Counted from the stretch's first letter, positions 1 through 10,901 are shown. The stretch: 64,000 bases of DNA from Gadus chalcogrammus (GCF_026213295.1 NC_079412.1:19460301-19524300), one strand, 5' to 3'. Translations and numbers: made by a program. Notes: generated by a model from the sequence alone, not told the origin.

Positions 1-47
1 TCTGCACGCAATTTGTCTGCTGAAATGCAGTTTTGTATGAAAATTGA

Positions 48-192
<145 letters not shown>

Positions 193-1344
193 TCGGGGAT
201 GGGCTGGTGCAGCCTGAGGCTCTGAACAAGAAGGCCATCCAGATCATCAACCGGGTCCGAGACAAACTGACAGGTGAGACCCTCACACCCCCAACATCTG
301 CCCCCCCCAACACCATCTACCCCCCCCACACCATCTACCCCCACCACCATCTACCCCCCCCAACACCATCTGCCCCCCCCACACCATCTACCCCCCCCCC
401 CACCATCTACCCCCACCACCATCTGCCCCCACCCCCACCATCTACCCCCACCACCACCATCTGCTCTACCCCACCCCCACCATCTACCCCCACCACCACC
501 ATCTACCCCCACCCCCACCATCTACCCCCACCACCACCTACCCCCACCCCCACCATCTGCTCTACCCCACCCCCACCATCTACCCCCACCATCTACCAAC
601 ACCATCTGCCGCAACATGCCGATTTTCAAATCGGCATGTTGCGGCTAACAACTCACACCTGGTGGTGTAATACGTCCCCTTTAAGACGAAGCCCCTCCCC
701 CCGGCAGCGTTCTGATTGGTTGTGTGTCTCTCCGTGCAGGGCGGGACTTCTCCCACGACGAGACCCTTGACGTGCCCACCCAGGTGGAGCTGCTCATCAA
801 GCAGGCCACCAGCCACGAGAACCTGTGCCAGTGCTACATCGGCTGGTCAGTACCCCCCCGCTGTCTCCCCCTCCCCCCTCCCTCTGTCTCCCTCCCCCTG
901 CCTCCCCCTCCTCCCTCCCTCTGTCTCCCCCTCCCCCCTCCCTCTGTCTCCCCCTCCTGCCTCCCCCTCCTCCCTCCCTCTGTCTCCCTCCCCTGTCTCT
1001 CCCTCCCTCTCTCTCCCCCTCCCCCCTCTGTCTCCCCCCTCCTCCCTCCCTCTGTCTCCCCCCTCCCTCTGTCCCCCCACTCCCTCCCTCTGTCTCCCCC
1101 CTCCTCCCTCTGTCTCCCCCCTCCTCCCTCCCTCTGTCTCCCTCCCTCCCTTCCCCCTCCTCCTTCTATCTGTCTCCCCCTTCCCTCCCCCTTTCTCCCT
1201 CTTCCCTCTGTCTCCCCCCTCCTGGGCTCCGTATCCTTCTCCCTGAAAACTCCAAACTGTGCAGGACATACAAAATGGTGGACGTGAAGCGAGTCTCCTG
1301 ATTGGTCCGTCGTCTCCTCTGTCCCCAGGTGTCCATTTTGGTAA
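193..1344 (+). CDS. mtor: mTOR serine/threonine kinase, last three coding exons (partial)
   Basis: This is the C-terminal end of the mTOR kinase, the catalytic subunit of TORC1 and TORC2, which control growth in response to nutrients. Three exons are read: 193-273, 740-845 and 1329-1344 including the TAA stop at 1342-1344. Spliced together they give 66 complete codons: [19 protein letters not shown] at the end of the kinase region, then [19 protein letters not shown], then CQCYIGWCPFW, which is the FATC domain ending in the invariant tryptophan. The last exon supplies only CPFW and the stop. Acceptors are AG at 191-192, 738-739 and 1327-1328; donors are GTGAG at 274 and GTCAGT at 846. Phases agree across both junctions (ACA G/GG CGG and TG/G). 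The reading frame is intact and almost identical to vertebrate mTOR. The 5' part of the gene lies outside the window to the left. Confidence 0.97.
274..607 (+). repeat. C-rich minisatellite in an mtor intron
   Basis: The intron between the first two mtor exons is filled by a degenerate array of CACCATCTACCCC-type units of 12-18 bp, running from just after the donor to the hairpin at 608. It has few guanines and is open in two forward frames only because stop codons are rare in such sequence. Confidence 0.9.
608..645. repeat. perfect 18-bp inverted repeat (hairpin) in an mtor intron
   Basis: The arm GCCGCAACATGCCGATTT at 608-625 is followed by two bases (TC) and then its exact reverse complement at 628-645. 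A cruciform or RNA stem-loop of 18 uninterrupted pairs is possible. It lies 94 bp upstream of the next exon, at the end of the C-rich array. Confidence 0.93.
846..1328 (+). repeat. polypyrimidine CCTCCCTCTGTCTCC array, final mtor intron
   Basis: Almost the whole final intron, from about 855 to 1225, is a degenerate pyrimidine repeat built on CCTCCCTCTGTCTCC. The last 100 bp are ordinary sequence ending in CCCCAG at the acceptor. The intron therefore has an abnormally long pyrimidine tract before its 3' splice site. Confidence 0.9.
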
Positions 1345-1845
1345 AAGGCGTTTTCCGGCAGCGAGTCGCTCCTATTGGAGCAGAGCGAGAGGAGTCAGCG
1401 GAGAGGCGGGGCTTCCACCGCGCCGGCCGGGCTGAACATCCAACTCTCCCGCTCTTCAATGTTGCCGTTACTTTTATTAGTATCAGACATTTTTATCTTA
1501 TCTTACGACGGCCAGGGTCGCCTCTGAGCTAACCCGGTTAGCATTAGCTTTAGCCCCTCCGCGCTTCCTCACGTGGTTGTCGACGGCAACGCTGTCCCAC
1601 GCCGGGGCTGACCACGCCTCCCTCGCCACGCCGCCCAGAGCTCCTCCCACACACACACCCCACCCCCCTGTTGTATCTTATTGTGTATTAACGTGTCGAT
1701 TTTGACCAGAACCTATCGTCTGCCTTTTACTAACGTGGACCTCCCGTGGTCGTTTCATAACGGACCAGGTGGGCGGGGCCACTGGTCTGAGGCGTCGTGA
1801 TGTACCGGCAGTGATGTGCCAATAAATCAGAGGACGATTCTCACT
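1345..1845 (+). other. mtor: mtor 3' untranslated region
   Basis: The region runs from the TAA stop to shortly after the AATAAA at 1821. It has no long open frame and moderate GC content. The end point is inferred as 15-25 bases past the signal and was not observed directly. Confidence 0.75.
1821..1826 (+). terminator. AATAAA poly(A) signal of mtor
   Basis: A canonical AATAAA lies about 480 bp after the mtor stop codon and is the first such signal on this strand after the stop. A T/G-containing stretch follows within 40 bp. Confidence 0.7.
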
Positions 1846-1859
1846 ACACTGACTGCTTC

Positions 1860-1865
1860 TTTATT
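1860..1865 (-). terminator. possible minus-strand AATAAA opposite the mtor 3' end
   Basis: TTTATT on the plus strand reads AATAAA on the minus strand, 34 bp beyond the mtor signal. This could mark the end of a converging transcript, but no minus-strand exon was recognised to the right, so a chance match is just as likely. Confidence 0.2.
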
Positions 1866-2235
1866 CACACCGCGGCCGTCGAGGGGGTGAGGTGGGGGGG
1901 GTGAAACCACGGGCAGACGGTTTGGAGGAAGGCTGTCCTCTATCACGGGGGGTTCCCTGCCGCCGTGCCTTGAAGCAAGGCATGGTGGGCCGCAGCCTTT
2001 CTTCTTCTGGACGTCACACACATCATGAATCGTTTATTCCACTTCATTTCAATACATATCTGTGATCAATCGTCTTGTGTCCGTGTGATAAGGTTTCCGA
2101 GAGCGCTCTGCAAACATTTTGCGACACCACTTTCCTGCTGCTTTGCATGCCCCCCCCCCCCCCAGGACCCCCACTGGACTGTTCTGCTCTCGTGCCCACA
2201 GATGGCAGTAGGACTCCTGCTCTGAGTCAGTGCCT

Positions 2236-2297
<62 letters not shown>
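2236..2297 (+). repeat. (CA)n microsatellite
   Basis: About 60 bp of CA followed by a short CAGA/CA tail and a poly-C run (about 2312-2328). The surrounding 1.9-3.3 kb is unique sequence without a recognisable exon, with poly-C at 2151-2163 and poly-G near 3121-3136. Confidence 0.95.
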
Positions 2298-2301
<4 letters not shown>

Positions 2302-3339
2302 GACACACACCCTCCCCCCCCCCCCCCCGGTGACGTGGGTTCATCCTGCTCCTCTCCAAAACGGAGATGTTTGTGTGAATCGCTGCACCTCTCCAAGCAG
2401 GGGAGAGCCCTCCAGTCTGCTGCCCGACCCCCCCTCGAGGTCCTCTCCCGCCCGCACCCCGATCCTTACCGGAAGCAGAGCATCACACCGCGGTAGAATT
2501 AAAGGAGCCGCGCTCTGGGAAGTGTTTTCACCCAATATGCTTCCTAGTGTAAGAGGGAACTGCTCTCTTTGCGCGTTGGAGCCTCCGTGATTGGACCAAT
2601 GATTGGACCAATGGCGAACGTGAACCACAGCCCCTGAGGTCATCCGTCCCGAGGTTCCAGCGGTGTCGTCGTCGTGGAAACGGGGGTAACAGCCCCCCAT
2701 CGTTCCCAGCACTCGTACCGAGCAGTACTCTGACCGTTAGCCTCATAGCATAATCGCCTGAAACGTATTTTAAGGTTCATCTTGTTGTCAAATAGGCGAC
2801 TTATACTGATACAGATACTGATTGTGGAATGTAAAAAGCAAGCTGATTGGCTTTGGGTACAGCCAATGAGGCGCGGTCAATCAGCGGTGTTAGGGGAGTT
2901 CCATTTAGGTTAGATATCACAATTTAGCGAAAATATGACCTTGGCGATGATGATTTGACGAGGCTAACGATGTGTTAGAAACGTTCACCCTCAAGGCTTA
3001 AAGACGCAGTCCACCAGCTCTGGCCTTCAGCTGCTCTGCGGGGGGCCCCGGGGTCCCATCAGGCCCTGGGAGGTCTGGGCGTAGGAGGAGGGGCTCCCGG
3101 CTGGCTGCTCCATCTTCTCGAGGGGGGGGGGGGGGGACTCATTGCTATTCCCCGTCCCTGTCTTGGCGTCGTGTCGTTTGTTGCGGCTCCTCTGAAGGTT
3201 AATTACTTATAGATAGTTAGGATTAGAGAGCAACAGGGAAAAAAGCAGAGCCAATTGATCTCTTCCACGGCGCGCTCACCCCTGCAAAGTCACACTCCTA
3301 CCACATTAGGAGACAGACCCGGCCATTATCTATTTGCAT

Positions 3340-3890
3340 CGATTGAACTCCCCCCCCCTCCCTCCCTCCCTCCCCCCTGCCTGCCCCACCTCCACTTTTC
3401 CAATGCCCACACAATCACAGATCTGCATTTTCTCCCCTTGTGTTCTCCCTTTCTTACCTCCTCTGTTCCGCTCTGTCGCCCCCCCCCCTCCCCCACCCCC
3501 TCCCCTCTCCCCATAAAAGCTCCTTATCTGCAAAGTGAGTTTTTCTTTGAATACATCTGTCCCTCCTCCCTGGTCGCCTGCTCCTTCCTGCTCCTCCCTC
3601 CTTCCTCCTCCTCCCTCCTCCCCCCTCCTCCCTGCTCCTCTTCCTCCCCCCTCCTTCCCGCTCCTCCCTCCTCCCCCCTCCTTCCCGCTCCTCCTCCTCC
3701 CCCCTCCGTCCCGCTCCTCCCACCTTCCTCCTCCCCCCCTCCCCGCTGCAGAGGGGTCGATGCCCTGGGTTAGAGCCGCAGCATCGATCGCCCCGGGGAT
3801 TTAGCCGTTAACCAATTCTGGAGCCCCTCCGGGCGGACGAGAGAGAGAGTCTCTCTGGACCCCCCCCCCCCCCCCCCCCCCCCCCACAGA
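3340..3890 (+). repeat. pyrimidine-rich CCTCCTCCCTGCTCC tract and poly-C
   Basis: Degenerate CTCC/CCTCC repeats at 3349-3745 are followed by a short unique stretch, a GAGA stretch and a 27-base poly-C run at 3861-3887. Frames through it look proline- or serine-rich on one strand and glycine/arginine-rich on the other, which is typical of low-complexity DNA. Confidence 0.85.
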
Positions 3891-4740
3891 ACACGATGAT
3901 GATGACGAAGGCTGTGCTCCATCTGGTCGCAACGCTCGGTTGCACGCGTGGTTTTAAAATAGGCCGCAGCCATCCTCCACGTTCACTTTATATGTATGTC
4001 ATGTTATTTCGGGCGATGAACTGTGTTTAGATTCCGTTGTTCGCCGCGCGGGGGAACGGCTCGGAGCCGGCAGAAGGGCTGTGGCGGTACCTCCGGGGTT
4101 CGCTGCCCCCCCAACGGCAGGGGTCAGTACTTGCAATCGTCCTTTTTAGTCCTTTTGGATAAAAGCGTCTGATGAATCACAGAATTCTGATTTAAGAAAT
4201 ACGAGTAGTTCTCAGTAGTAGGGCCAGGGACTAGACCCCATGACCCTCCGTCAGCCCCCAGCTCTGCCTCCCGAGCTGCTGTCCTTCCTTACATGTTGGC
4301 AGAGTACTGTTCTTCAAACCTCCACAACCCATCTCCTGAGAGGGCTCCACCAGAATAGCCAAAGGCACCTGGGCCTGCCTGACCTACTTCTGTCGGTGGA
4401 CTGTCCTCCCGGGGTCATAGGTCGCTCGGGACCAGGGGAACCGCACACACTGTTCCACCTTTCAAACACCCCCTCTGGCATCTACTGTGGTCTTTGCTCC
4501 ACGTCTTCATCAGCTTGTAAATCTTCCCCGGCCGTGATAAGCCAGTGATTCACTGAGTGCAGCCTCCTTACATGTTTAAAGGAGAGGGCTCCGGCTCCCG
4601 GTGGACAGGCCCGGGCACCGCGGACAGGAGCCTTTTCCAGTCTCTGGCATTCACACCTCCTCTGGAAAATCAATAGCACTCACTCACAGCTGCTCAGACG
4701 CATGGACACACCTCGTAGGGCTCTTCCACTGGGAGGCGGA
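3891..4740. other. unique DNA with a short L2/SINE-type tail fragment, no gene seen
   Basis: No exon was recognised. At 4152-4172 the sequence TTGGATAAAAGCGTCTGATG matches the tail shared by many fish L2-related LINEs and their SINEs. The same tail recurs on the other strand at about 5069-5084. Confidence 0.4.
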
Positions 4741-4751
4741 CTCACTATGGC

Positions 4752-4907
4752 CTAGACCCTGTTGGAAGACCTAGACCCTGTTGGAAGACCTAGACCCTGT
4801 TGGAAGATCTAGACCCTGCTGGAAGACCTAGACCCTGCTGGAAGATCTAGACCCTGCTGGAAGATCTAGACCCTGCTGGAAGACCTAGACCCTGCTGGAA
4901 GATCTCT
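4752..4907 (+). repeat. 19-bp minisatellite (CTAGACCCTGCTGGAAGAT)
   Basis: About eight tandem copies of a 19-bp unit occur with few substitutions (T/C in CTGTTGG or CTGCTGG, C/T in AAGAC or AAGAT). Confidence 0.95.
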
Positions 4908-5615
4908 ACCCTGTTGTGCGTTGGTCCCCTCAGAGGTTTGCTCACGGCACCGTCTCTTTTCCTCCATGAACTCAGTTTTACATTTCCACTGGCACATGAT
5001 ATTTAAAATTATGTGCTCTATACTTGTATTTAACCTTTACCTTTTATTCCTATTCATTAGTTGGTTGACGCTTTTATCCAAAGCACCTTGGAGGTCATTT
5101 GGATCTAGTGTTTAGATTAGAGTTTGGTGTATAGATTCATGGTATTAATGTGAAGCCGTTCTGCTCTGGGACGCCCACAGGTAGACCTCCGGTGCACAGC
5201 GGGACTCAAACCCAGAACCCTCAGACGTACCAACAGGCTATCAAACCAAAGATACATAATATCTATTAAAGAGGCTTTTCAAAACAGGAAGTGAGTGGGA
5301 GTCGGCGTAGGCGGGCCGAGGCGGCAGATCGATTGTGTAGGGCTTCATTCCGGAGAGTAGGAGTCCTGTCTGGGCTTTCGTACCAATGGAGTGGGCTTGT
5401 GAAGGCAGCCAGGCGCTGGCTAGACGTCATGTTATAGACCTGCTAATGAAATGGCAGATCATTTAATGCCAGAGCAGCGGCCAGAAGCATGACCCACTTC
5501 TCCAGAGAGGCTCGTCTCTGGACCAGCTGTTCCCGGACTCCATGTTCAGACCGTCTCTACAACGGTCTTCATGTTCTCTCTTTCTCGTTCTGTCTCTCTG
5601 TGTCTGTGTGGATCT

Positions 5616-5680
5616 GTTTTCTCTCTCTCTGTCTCTGTCTCTGTCTCTGTCTCTGTCTCTGTCTCTGTCTCTCTCTCTAT
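5616..5680 (+). repeat. (TCTCTG)n microsatellite
   Basis: About nine copies of a hexamer CTCTGT lie within a longer pyrimidine-rich stretch. The flanking DNA from 4910 to 5930 shows no recognisable gene. Confidence 0.9.
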
Positions 5681-5934
5681 CTCTTCCAGTGTTTAAGTGA
5701 AGCTCCAGATTCTTCCTTCTCCGGAGAAGGATAGAAGAGGGAGCGAGGGAGAGGTGTTATTGATGCGGCCCCTGGGGCGTTCGATCCCGTGCCGTGGAGC
5801 GTGTAAAGCGTGGTCAGGCGGGCCGGTCGCGGCGTGCCGTGACGCCGCCATCGATAACCTTGACAGCAGTTTAGCCACCGGAGACCTGCCACTCCTCCAA
5901 GGGTGTTCGGATCACGATGCCGGCTAGCGCCTCT

Positions 5935-6225
5935 TAGCTCCCCGCAGGCTTAGCTCTGCCTGCTAATTGTGTCATGACCATGCTAGCTTAATCTTAGCTA
6001 CTTTAGTCCTGCCTGTTATTGGTGTGCCGATGATGCTAACTAGCTCCTTGCTAGTTTAACCCTGCCTTCCAATGGTGTCCTGACAATGCTTGTTAGCTCC
6101 TTGCTTGTTCTGTCCTGCCTGTTATTGGTATGCTGAGAATGCTAACTAGCTCCTTGCTAGTTTGACCCACCTAATGGTGTCCTGGCGTTGCTAACTATCT
6201 CCTCGATAGTTTAGCTCAGTCTGCA
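5935..6225 (+). repeat. diverged tandem repeat of about 60 bp
   Basis: Four to five diverged units carry CTAACTAGCTCCTTGCTAG, then CTGCCTGTTATTGGTGTGC-like sequence. The units are strongly substituted, so the array is older than its neighbours. The following 6.2-6.8 kb is AT-rich unique sequence with no gene seen. Confidence 0.6.
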
Positions 6226-6839
6226 AAGTTTTCGGTCTGTTTTTAGCTATGTTTTGCCGCAGGGCTGCATACTGACTATTTTAAGGTGTATTCCCTTTTC
6301 TGGATATTCATACGAGTTCTCCTAAGATCCAGGTGTTTGAATACCCTCCAAACATAAGAATAATGGTTGAGAATCTCCTGACTATTAAGTATCAGCGCTA
6401 CTTCAGGTGAGACGCAGTGTATATATTAATATCTATAGACCTAGATATACATAGCATACCGAGTTGGCAGTTCGTTACTTACACCTAAATCTCACAAGTA
6501 CACTTGACGTATAATTAAGTCGAGGCAATTTGCATAAGTCCAATACTTCTAAGAGGAATCTCCACACCCACTCATAACTCAGTTTAATGATTCACCAAAC
6601 CTCTCTCCGTACTGGGTAGCGAAAAATATATTAAATAATATAAACAAAAGAAATCCACGAGAAAGAGCTTAAAAGATTCATACTGAGTGGGCGCCTGTGA
6701 CCCGTTAATGTTACAGGACCCCAGCGTTAATGAGGTCATGCATCCATAGCAAAGGAGCAACGCATGATGATAGCAGCCAGGTCTGAAGCTAGCCGCTGGC
6801 ATTCAAATAGCAGCTAGGTCTGAAGGGGTGCGTATCTAT

Positions 6840-7075
6840 GTTCCCCGGGTCCTATGTTGGGTCCTATGTTCCCCGCTTTGTGTGTGACCGGGGAACGTAG
6901 GACCCTGTGAGCAAATCTTTTTTTCGTAGGATGGTAGGGGCAATTACCGCCTTTTTTTGCCTCTGATTCGCCTGTGATTGGTTAGAATGTTTCTCTTCCG
7001 ATTGGTTATGGTTAGGGTTTGGTTTAGGGTTAACCATTACCCTAAACCCGACCCTAACCCTTTGAACCCGGGGAA
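6840..7075. repeat. inverted repeat plus telomere-like repeats, probable DNA element remnant
   Basis: GGGTCCTATGTTCCCCG and the complementary CGGGGAACGTAGGACCC form a 17-bp stem with one mismatch and a 13-base loop (about 6858-6904). About 100 bp further on, TTAGGG-like and CCCTAA-like blocks face each other (7009-7062). A final AACCCGGGGAAC may be a decayed terminal repeat. Confidence 0.5.
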
Positions 7076-7239
7076 CTAGCTGCTAGCATTATGATAGCAG
7101 CAGGGTCTGAAGCTATCCGCTATCCCTTAATAAGCGTCATCTCTATATAACAGCCTCTAGGTCTGTGGTTGGAACACTTTCCCGAGGCAGATGATGAGTT
7201 GGTTTCCTTCATGTCACAAAGCAGCATCTCTGACCAGCC

Positions 7240-8165
7240 CACAGCCCAGGGCCGGAGGCTGTCTGTCCGAACCTCTGCTGTCCTGCTGTCTGTCTGAACC
7301 TCTGTCGTCCTACAGTCTGTCAGTCTGCTGGCGGCTGTCTGTCCGAACCTCTGCTGTCCTGCTGTCTGTCCGAACCTCTGTCGTCCTGCTGTCTGTCTGA
7401 ACCTCTGTCGTCCTACAGTCTGTCAGTCTGCTGTCCTGCTGTCTGTCTGAACCTCTGCTTTCCTGCTGTCTGTCCGAACCTCTGTTGTCCTGCTGTCTGT
7501 CCGAACCTCTGTCGTCCTGCTGTCTGTCCGAACCTCTGTCGTGCTACAGTCTGTCAGTCTGCTGGCGGCTGTCTGTCTGAACCTCTGTCGTGCTACAGTC
7601 TGTCAGTCTGCTGGCGGCTGTCTGTCTGAACCTCTGTCGTCCTGCTGTCTGTCTGAACCTCTGCCGTCCTACAGTCTGTCAGTCTGCTGTCCTGCTGTCT
7701 GTCTGAACCTCTGTCGTCCTACAGTCTGTCAGTCTGCTGTCCTGCTGTCTGTCTGAACCTCTGTCGTCCTACAGTCTGTCAGTCTGCTGTCCTGCTGTCT
7801 GTCTGAACCTCTGCCGTCCTACAGTCTGTCAGTCTGCTGTCCTGCTGTCCGTCTGAGCCTCTGTCGTCCTACAGTCTGTCAGTCTGCTGGCGGCTGTCTG
7901 TCTGAACCTCTGTCGTCCTACAGTCTGTCAGTCTGCTGTCCTGCTGTCTGTCTGAACCTCTGTCGTCCTACAGTCTGTCAGTCTGCTGTCCTGCTGTCTG
8001 TCTGAACCTCTGCCGTCCTACAGTCTGTCAGTCTGCTGTCCTGCTGTCTGTCTGAACCTCTGTCGTCCTACAGTCTGTCAGTCTGCTGTCCTGCTGTCTG
8101 TCTGAACCTCTGTCGTCCTACAGTCTGTCAGTCTGCTGTCCTGCTGTCTGTCTGAACCTCTCTTC
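7240..8165 (+). repeat. 50-bp minisatellite
   Basis: Roughly 18 units, many exactly 50 bp, start GTCTGAACCTCTGTCGTCCT and continue with ACAGTCTGTCAGTCTGCTG. The left third uses shorter variants in other combinations, while the right half is very uniform, suggesting recent expansion there. Confidence 0.95.
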
Positions 8166-8312
8166 CTGCCTGAGTGTGCCGGGCTGTCTGGTCAAAGGGA
8201 TGGAGGTGGTGTTTGGTGGTTGGGTCCTAAAGGTTCTCATGGTGGTGAGGTGACTCCGGTGAACCTGGTGGAGAGACGTCAAAGAGCGTGAGTCACTCTG
8301 CTACCGGGAGGG

Positions 8313-8315
<3 letters not shown>

Positions 8316-8402
<87 letters not shown>
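8316..8402 (+). repeat. (GT)n microsatellite
   Basis: About 86 bp of uninterrupted GT. Confidence 0.97.
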
Positions 8403-8404
<2 letters not shown>

Positions 8405-8666
8405 ATAGATAGATGGAGTGTGAGTAATGCATCTGTGTATTCCCCTACCAGCGTTTCAGGGTAGGTTGTGTGTGAGTGGAGCCGCAGCCAGTGTGTGCCC
8501 AGGGCCTCCGCGTGGAGACCGGCCCAGGATCCACTTACCACAGCAGGAGCCCAAACAGACTCGCCCCGGGGGTTGAACGACTATGTACGTGTGTGGATGT
8601 TAGTGTGATGCCAGTACTCCTTAGTGTGTGTGTACAGATATGTGTCAGTACTCTTTGATGTGCTCC

Positions 8667-8669
<3 letters not shown>

Positions 8670-8706
<37 letters not shown>

Positions 8707-8787
8707 TAGAGAGAGAGAGGTAGAGAGAGAGGTAGAGAGAGAGGTAGAGAGAGAGAGGTAGAGAGAGAGAGGTAGGGAGAGAGAGGT

Positions 8788-8856
<69 letters not shown>
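8670..8856 (+). repeat. (GA)n microsatellite with interspersed AGGTA
   Basis: A GA tract of about 185 bp is interrupted by GAGGTAGAGAGA units in its middle. It is homopurine on the plus strand. Confidence 0.96.
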
Positions 8857-8858
<2 letters not shown>

Positions 8859-8899
8859 CTCCTCTGGTCCCGGCGCCATGCCCCATCGGGCCCCCCTAA

Positions 8900-8965
8900 T
8901 GGCCCCTGACAGCAGCCTTCCGGCCCGGCGCCCTGACAGCAGCCTTCCGGCCCGGCGCCCTGACA
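8900..8965 (+). repeat. tandem duplication of 27 bp
   Basis: Two adjacent copies of a unit beginning CCCTGACAGCAGCCTTCCGG and ending CCCGGCG, followed by a partial third copy (CCTGACA). Confidence 0.85.
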
Positions 8966-9078
8966 TTACCACGGCAACGCGCTCGCACCCGTGTGTTCAG
9001 CGTCCCGCTACGACGAGTTCAGCGGGTTCACCGTTTACACGGTGTGACAGCTTAGGTTTGGGCGCGTCTTCGTTCTCA

Positions 9079-9128
9079 AGGGTGAGAGGAACTGAATGCG
9101 GAGTTCCACATTCTGTTCCTCTCACCCT
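9079..9128. repeat. near-perfect 50-bp palindrome
   Basis: Two 24-base arms starting AGGGTGAGAGGAAC are separated by two bases and pair with two mismatches. Weaker symmetry continues a few bases outward. It is probably a small foldback element or the remains of one. Confidence 0.85.
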
Positions 9129-9439
9129 CTAGAACCAAGATGGCTGCCATGTGACTCGGGGCCCTTGTGGCGTGCACACGGCTAGCGCTGCTCCCCACCC
9201 CCCACGCCCCCACGCCCGGCCAGAGATTAGAACCAAGATGGCCGCCAGTAGAATGAGGCCCATTGAGGAACAGGGATTGATGCTCACAGGTAGACTGTGG
9301 ACGTGTTTGGAGGATCGAACCCAGGTAGCCCCCCGTCCCTTTAACTCCCTGCTAACGTCTGCCAGGGAGGGATCCTACGTCATGTCACGTGGTTCGGTCC
9401 TAATCTTCGGAAGGCGTCTGACTTTATTCTTTGGAAGGT

Positions 9440-9640
9440 CTGTTTTGATCCTGTTTGCGCGACTGGTAGAGCCAGGCATTAAGGCCACCCAGGGTTAGAG
9501 GTTCTATTCCCACTGGGGCCACCCACACTAAGAGTCTATGCACTCCCGGTGTTGTAACAGGTTGTGGATACAGACCTCCACCGACCTGGTGCATTAGAGC
9601 TGTTTGGTCTCGGACGTTGGCCCGTGGGGGCTCTCCACCA
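9440..9640 (+). mobile_element. possible tRNA-derived SINE fragment
   Basis: GCGACTGGTAGAGC resembles a Pol III A box. About 50 bp further, AGAGGTTCTATTCCC resembles a B box (GGTTCRANTCC). No tail or target duplication was found, so this is a decayed fragment or a chance resemblance. Confidence 0.35.
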
Positions 9641-9754
9641 GGAGTGAGGGGGGGTTTATACATTATTCCAGATCCTTCATCCATTATTTATGAACCGTTG
9701 TGTTTCCACCTTGTTAACAGTAAGTGGTCAACATGGCTGGGGACCCGGAGAGGT

Positions 9755-10130
9755 TGTAGCAGACAGACAGGTCTCTGGGGCTGTAGACAGGTCCTTGAGC
9801 AGAGAGACAGGTCTCTGAGACGGCAGACAGGTCTCTCAGCAGACAGACAGGGCTCTGAGGCTGCAGACAGACAGGGCTCTGAGGCCTCATACAGACAGGT
9901 CCTTGAGCAGACAGACAGGTCTCTGAGACGGCAGACAGGTCTCTGAGGCTGCAGACAGGTCTCTGAGCAGACAGACAGGTCCTTGAGCAGACAGACAGGT
10001 CTCTGAGACGGCAGACAGGTGTCTGAGGCTGCAGACAGGTCTCTGAGCAGATAGACAGTTCTCTGAGGCTGCAGACAGGTCCTTGAGCAGACAGACAGGT
10101 CTCTGAGCCTGCAGACGGGTCCCTAAGCCC
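9755..10130 (+). repeat. minisatellite of ACAGACAGGTCTCTGAG units
   Basis: Variable 18-22 bp units built from CAGACAGGTCTCTGAGCAGA or CAGACAGGTCTCTGAGGCTG alternate irregularly in higher-order combinations. Confidence 0.92.
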
Positions 10131-10311
10131 GGTGCTACACTGAGCCAGGAGGAGCCCCCCCCCCCCCTGGCTTAACCGTTTAATTAATAAATACACAAAA
10201 CGCACGAGCTTATTTTTCTTGCTCCTTTACATCACATTGTAAATACTGCACAAACCTTACTGATATCCATGTTTAATACAGGCTCAGTTAATGAATGAAC
10301 GTCATATAGTT

Positions 10312-10660
10312 CTACTCTCTACAGGGTACTCATACTGTACCAGGGTACTCATACAGTACCAGGGTACTGTCTACCGGGTACTCATACAGTACCAGGGTAC
10401 TCTCTACAGGGTACTCATACAGTACCAGGGTACTCTCTACCGGGTACTCGTACAGTACCGGGGTACTCTCTACCGGGTACTCATACAGTACCGGGGTACT
10501 CTCTACCGGGTACTCGTACAGTACCGGGGTACTCTCTACCGGGTACTCATGCAGTACCAGGGTACTCTCTACCGGGTACTCTCTACAGGGTACTCATACA
10601 GTACCAGGGTACTCTCTACCGGGTACTCATACAGTACCAGGGTACTCTCTACCGGGTACT
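10312..10660 (+). repeat. 33-bp minisatellite rich in GTAC
   Basis: About ten units contain CTACCGGGTACTCATACAGT followed by ACCAGGGTACTCT. Most are 33 bp with A/G variants, so the frame stays open. The array ends directly at a palindrome (10661). Confidence 0.94.
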
Positions 10661-10702
10661 CTGTTTATAACAGGGCCGTCGTGACAGCCCTGTTATAAAC
10701 AG
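10661..10702. repeat. 42-bp palindrome with a 16-bp perfect stem
   Basis: CTGTTTATAACAGGGC at 10661-10676 is exactly complementary to 10687-10702. Inside the 10-base loop GTC and GAC could pair again. It abuts the GTAC minisatellite without spacing. Confidence 0.92.
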
Positions 10703-10901
10703 ATTGGGGGTCAGGGGCCGGTGGGGTTGGGGCCCCCGGCCGCCCTTGGTCTCTCCTGGAGGTCTGACGCAGGTGAGTTACTTTGGGGGGTCCTGCAGCG
10801 GGGCGGGGCCCCCCCTTTTGTTATTATTATCAATAAAAGCACGGGGGGGCAATAAAGAGCGGCGAAACAAGAGACCATCAATCACACACACTGATGGCCT
10901 G

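Noticed and set aside
274..770. Open frames covering the first mtor intron
   Set aside because: The frame passes a good GTGAG donor and a C-rich repeat. The conserved mTOR protein requires splicing to 740.
7240..8165. Regular repeats resembling a CRISPR array
   Set aside because: Units are contiguous without unique spacers, and the DNA is vertebrate. The same applies to the arrays at 10.3, 24.4 and 51.0 kb.
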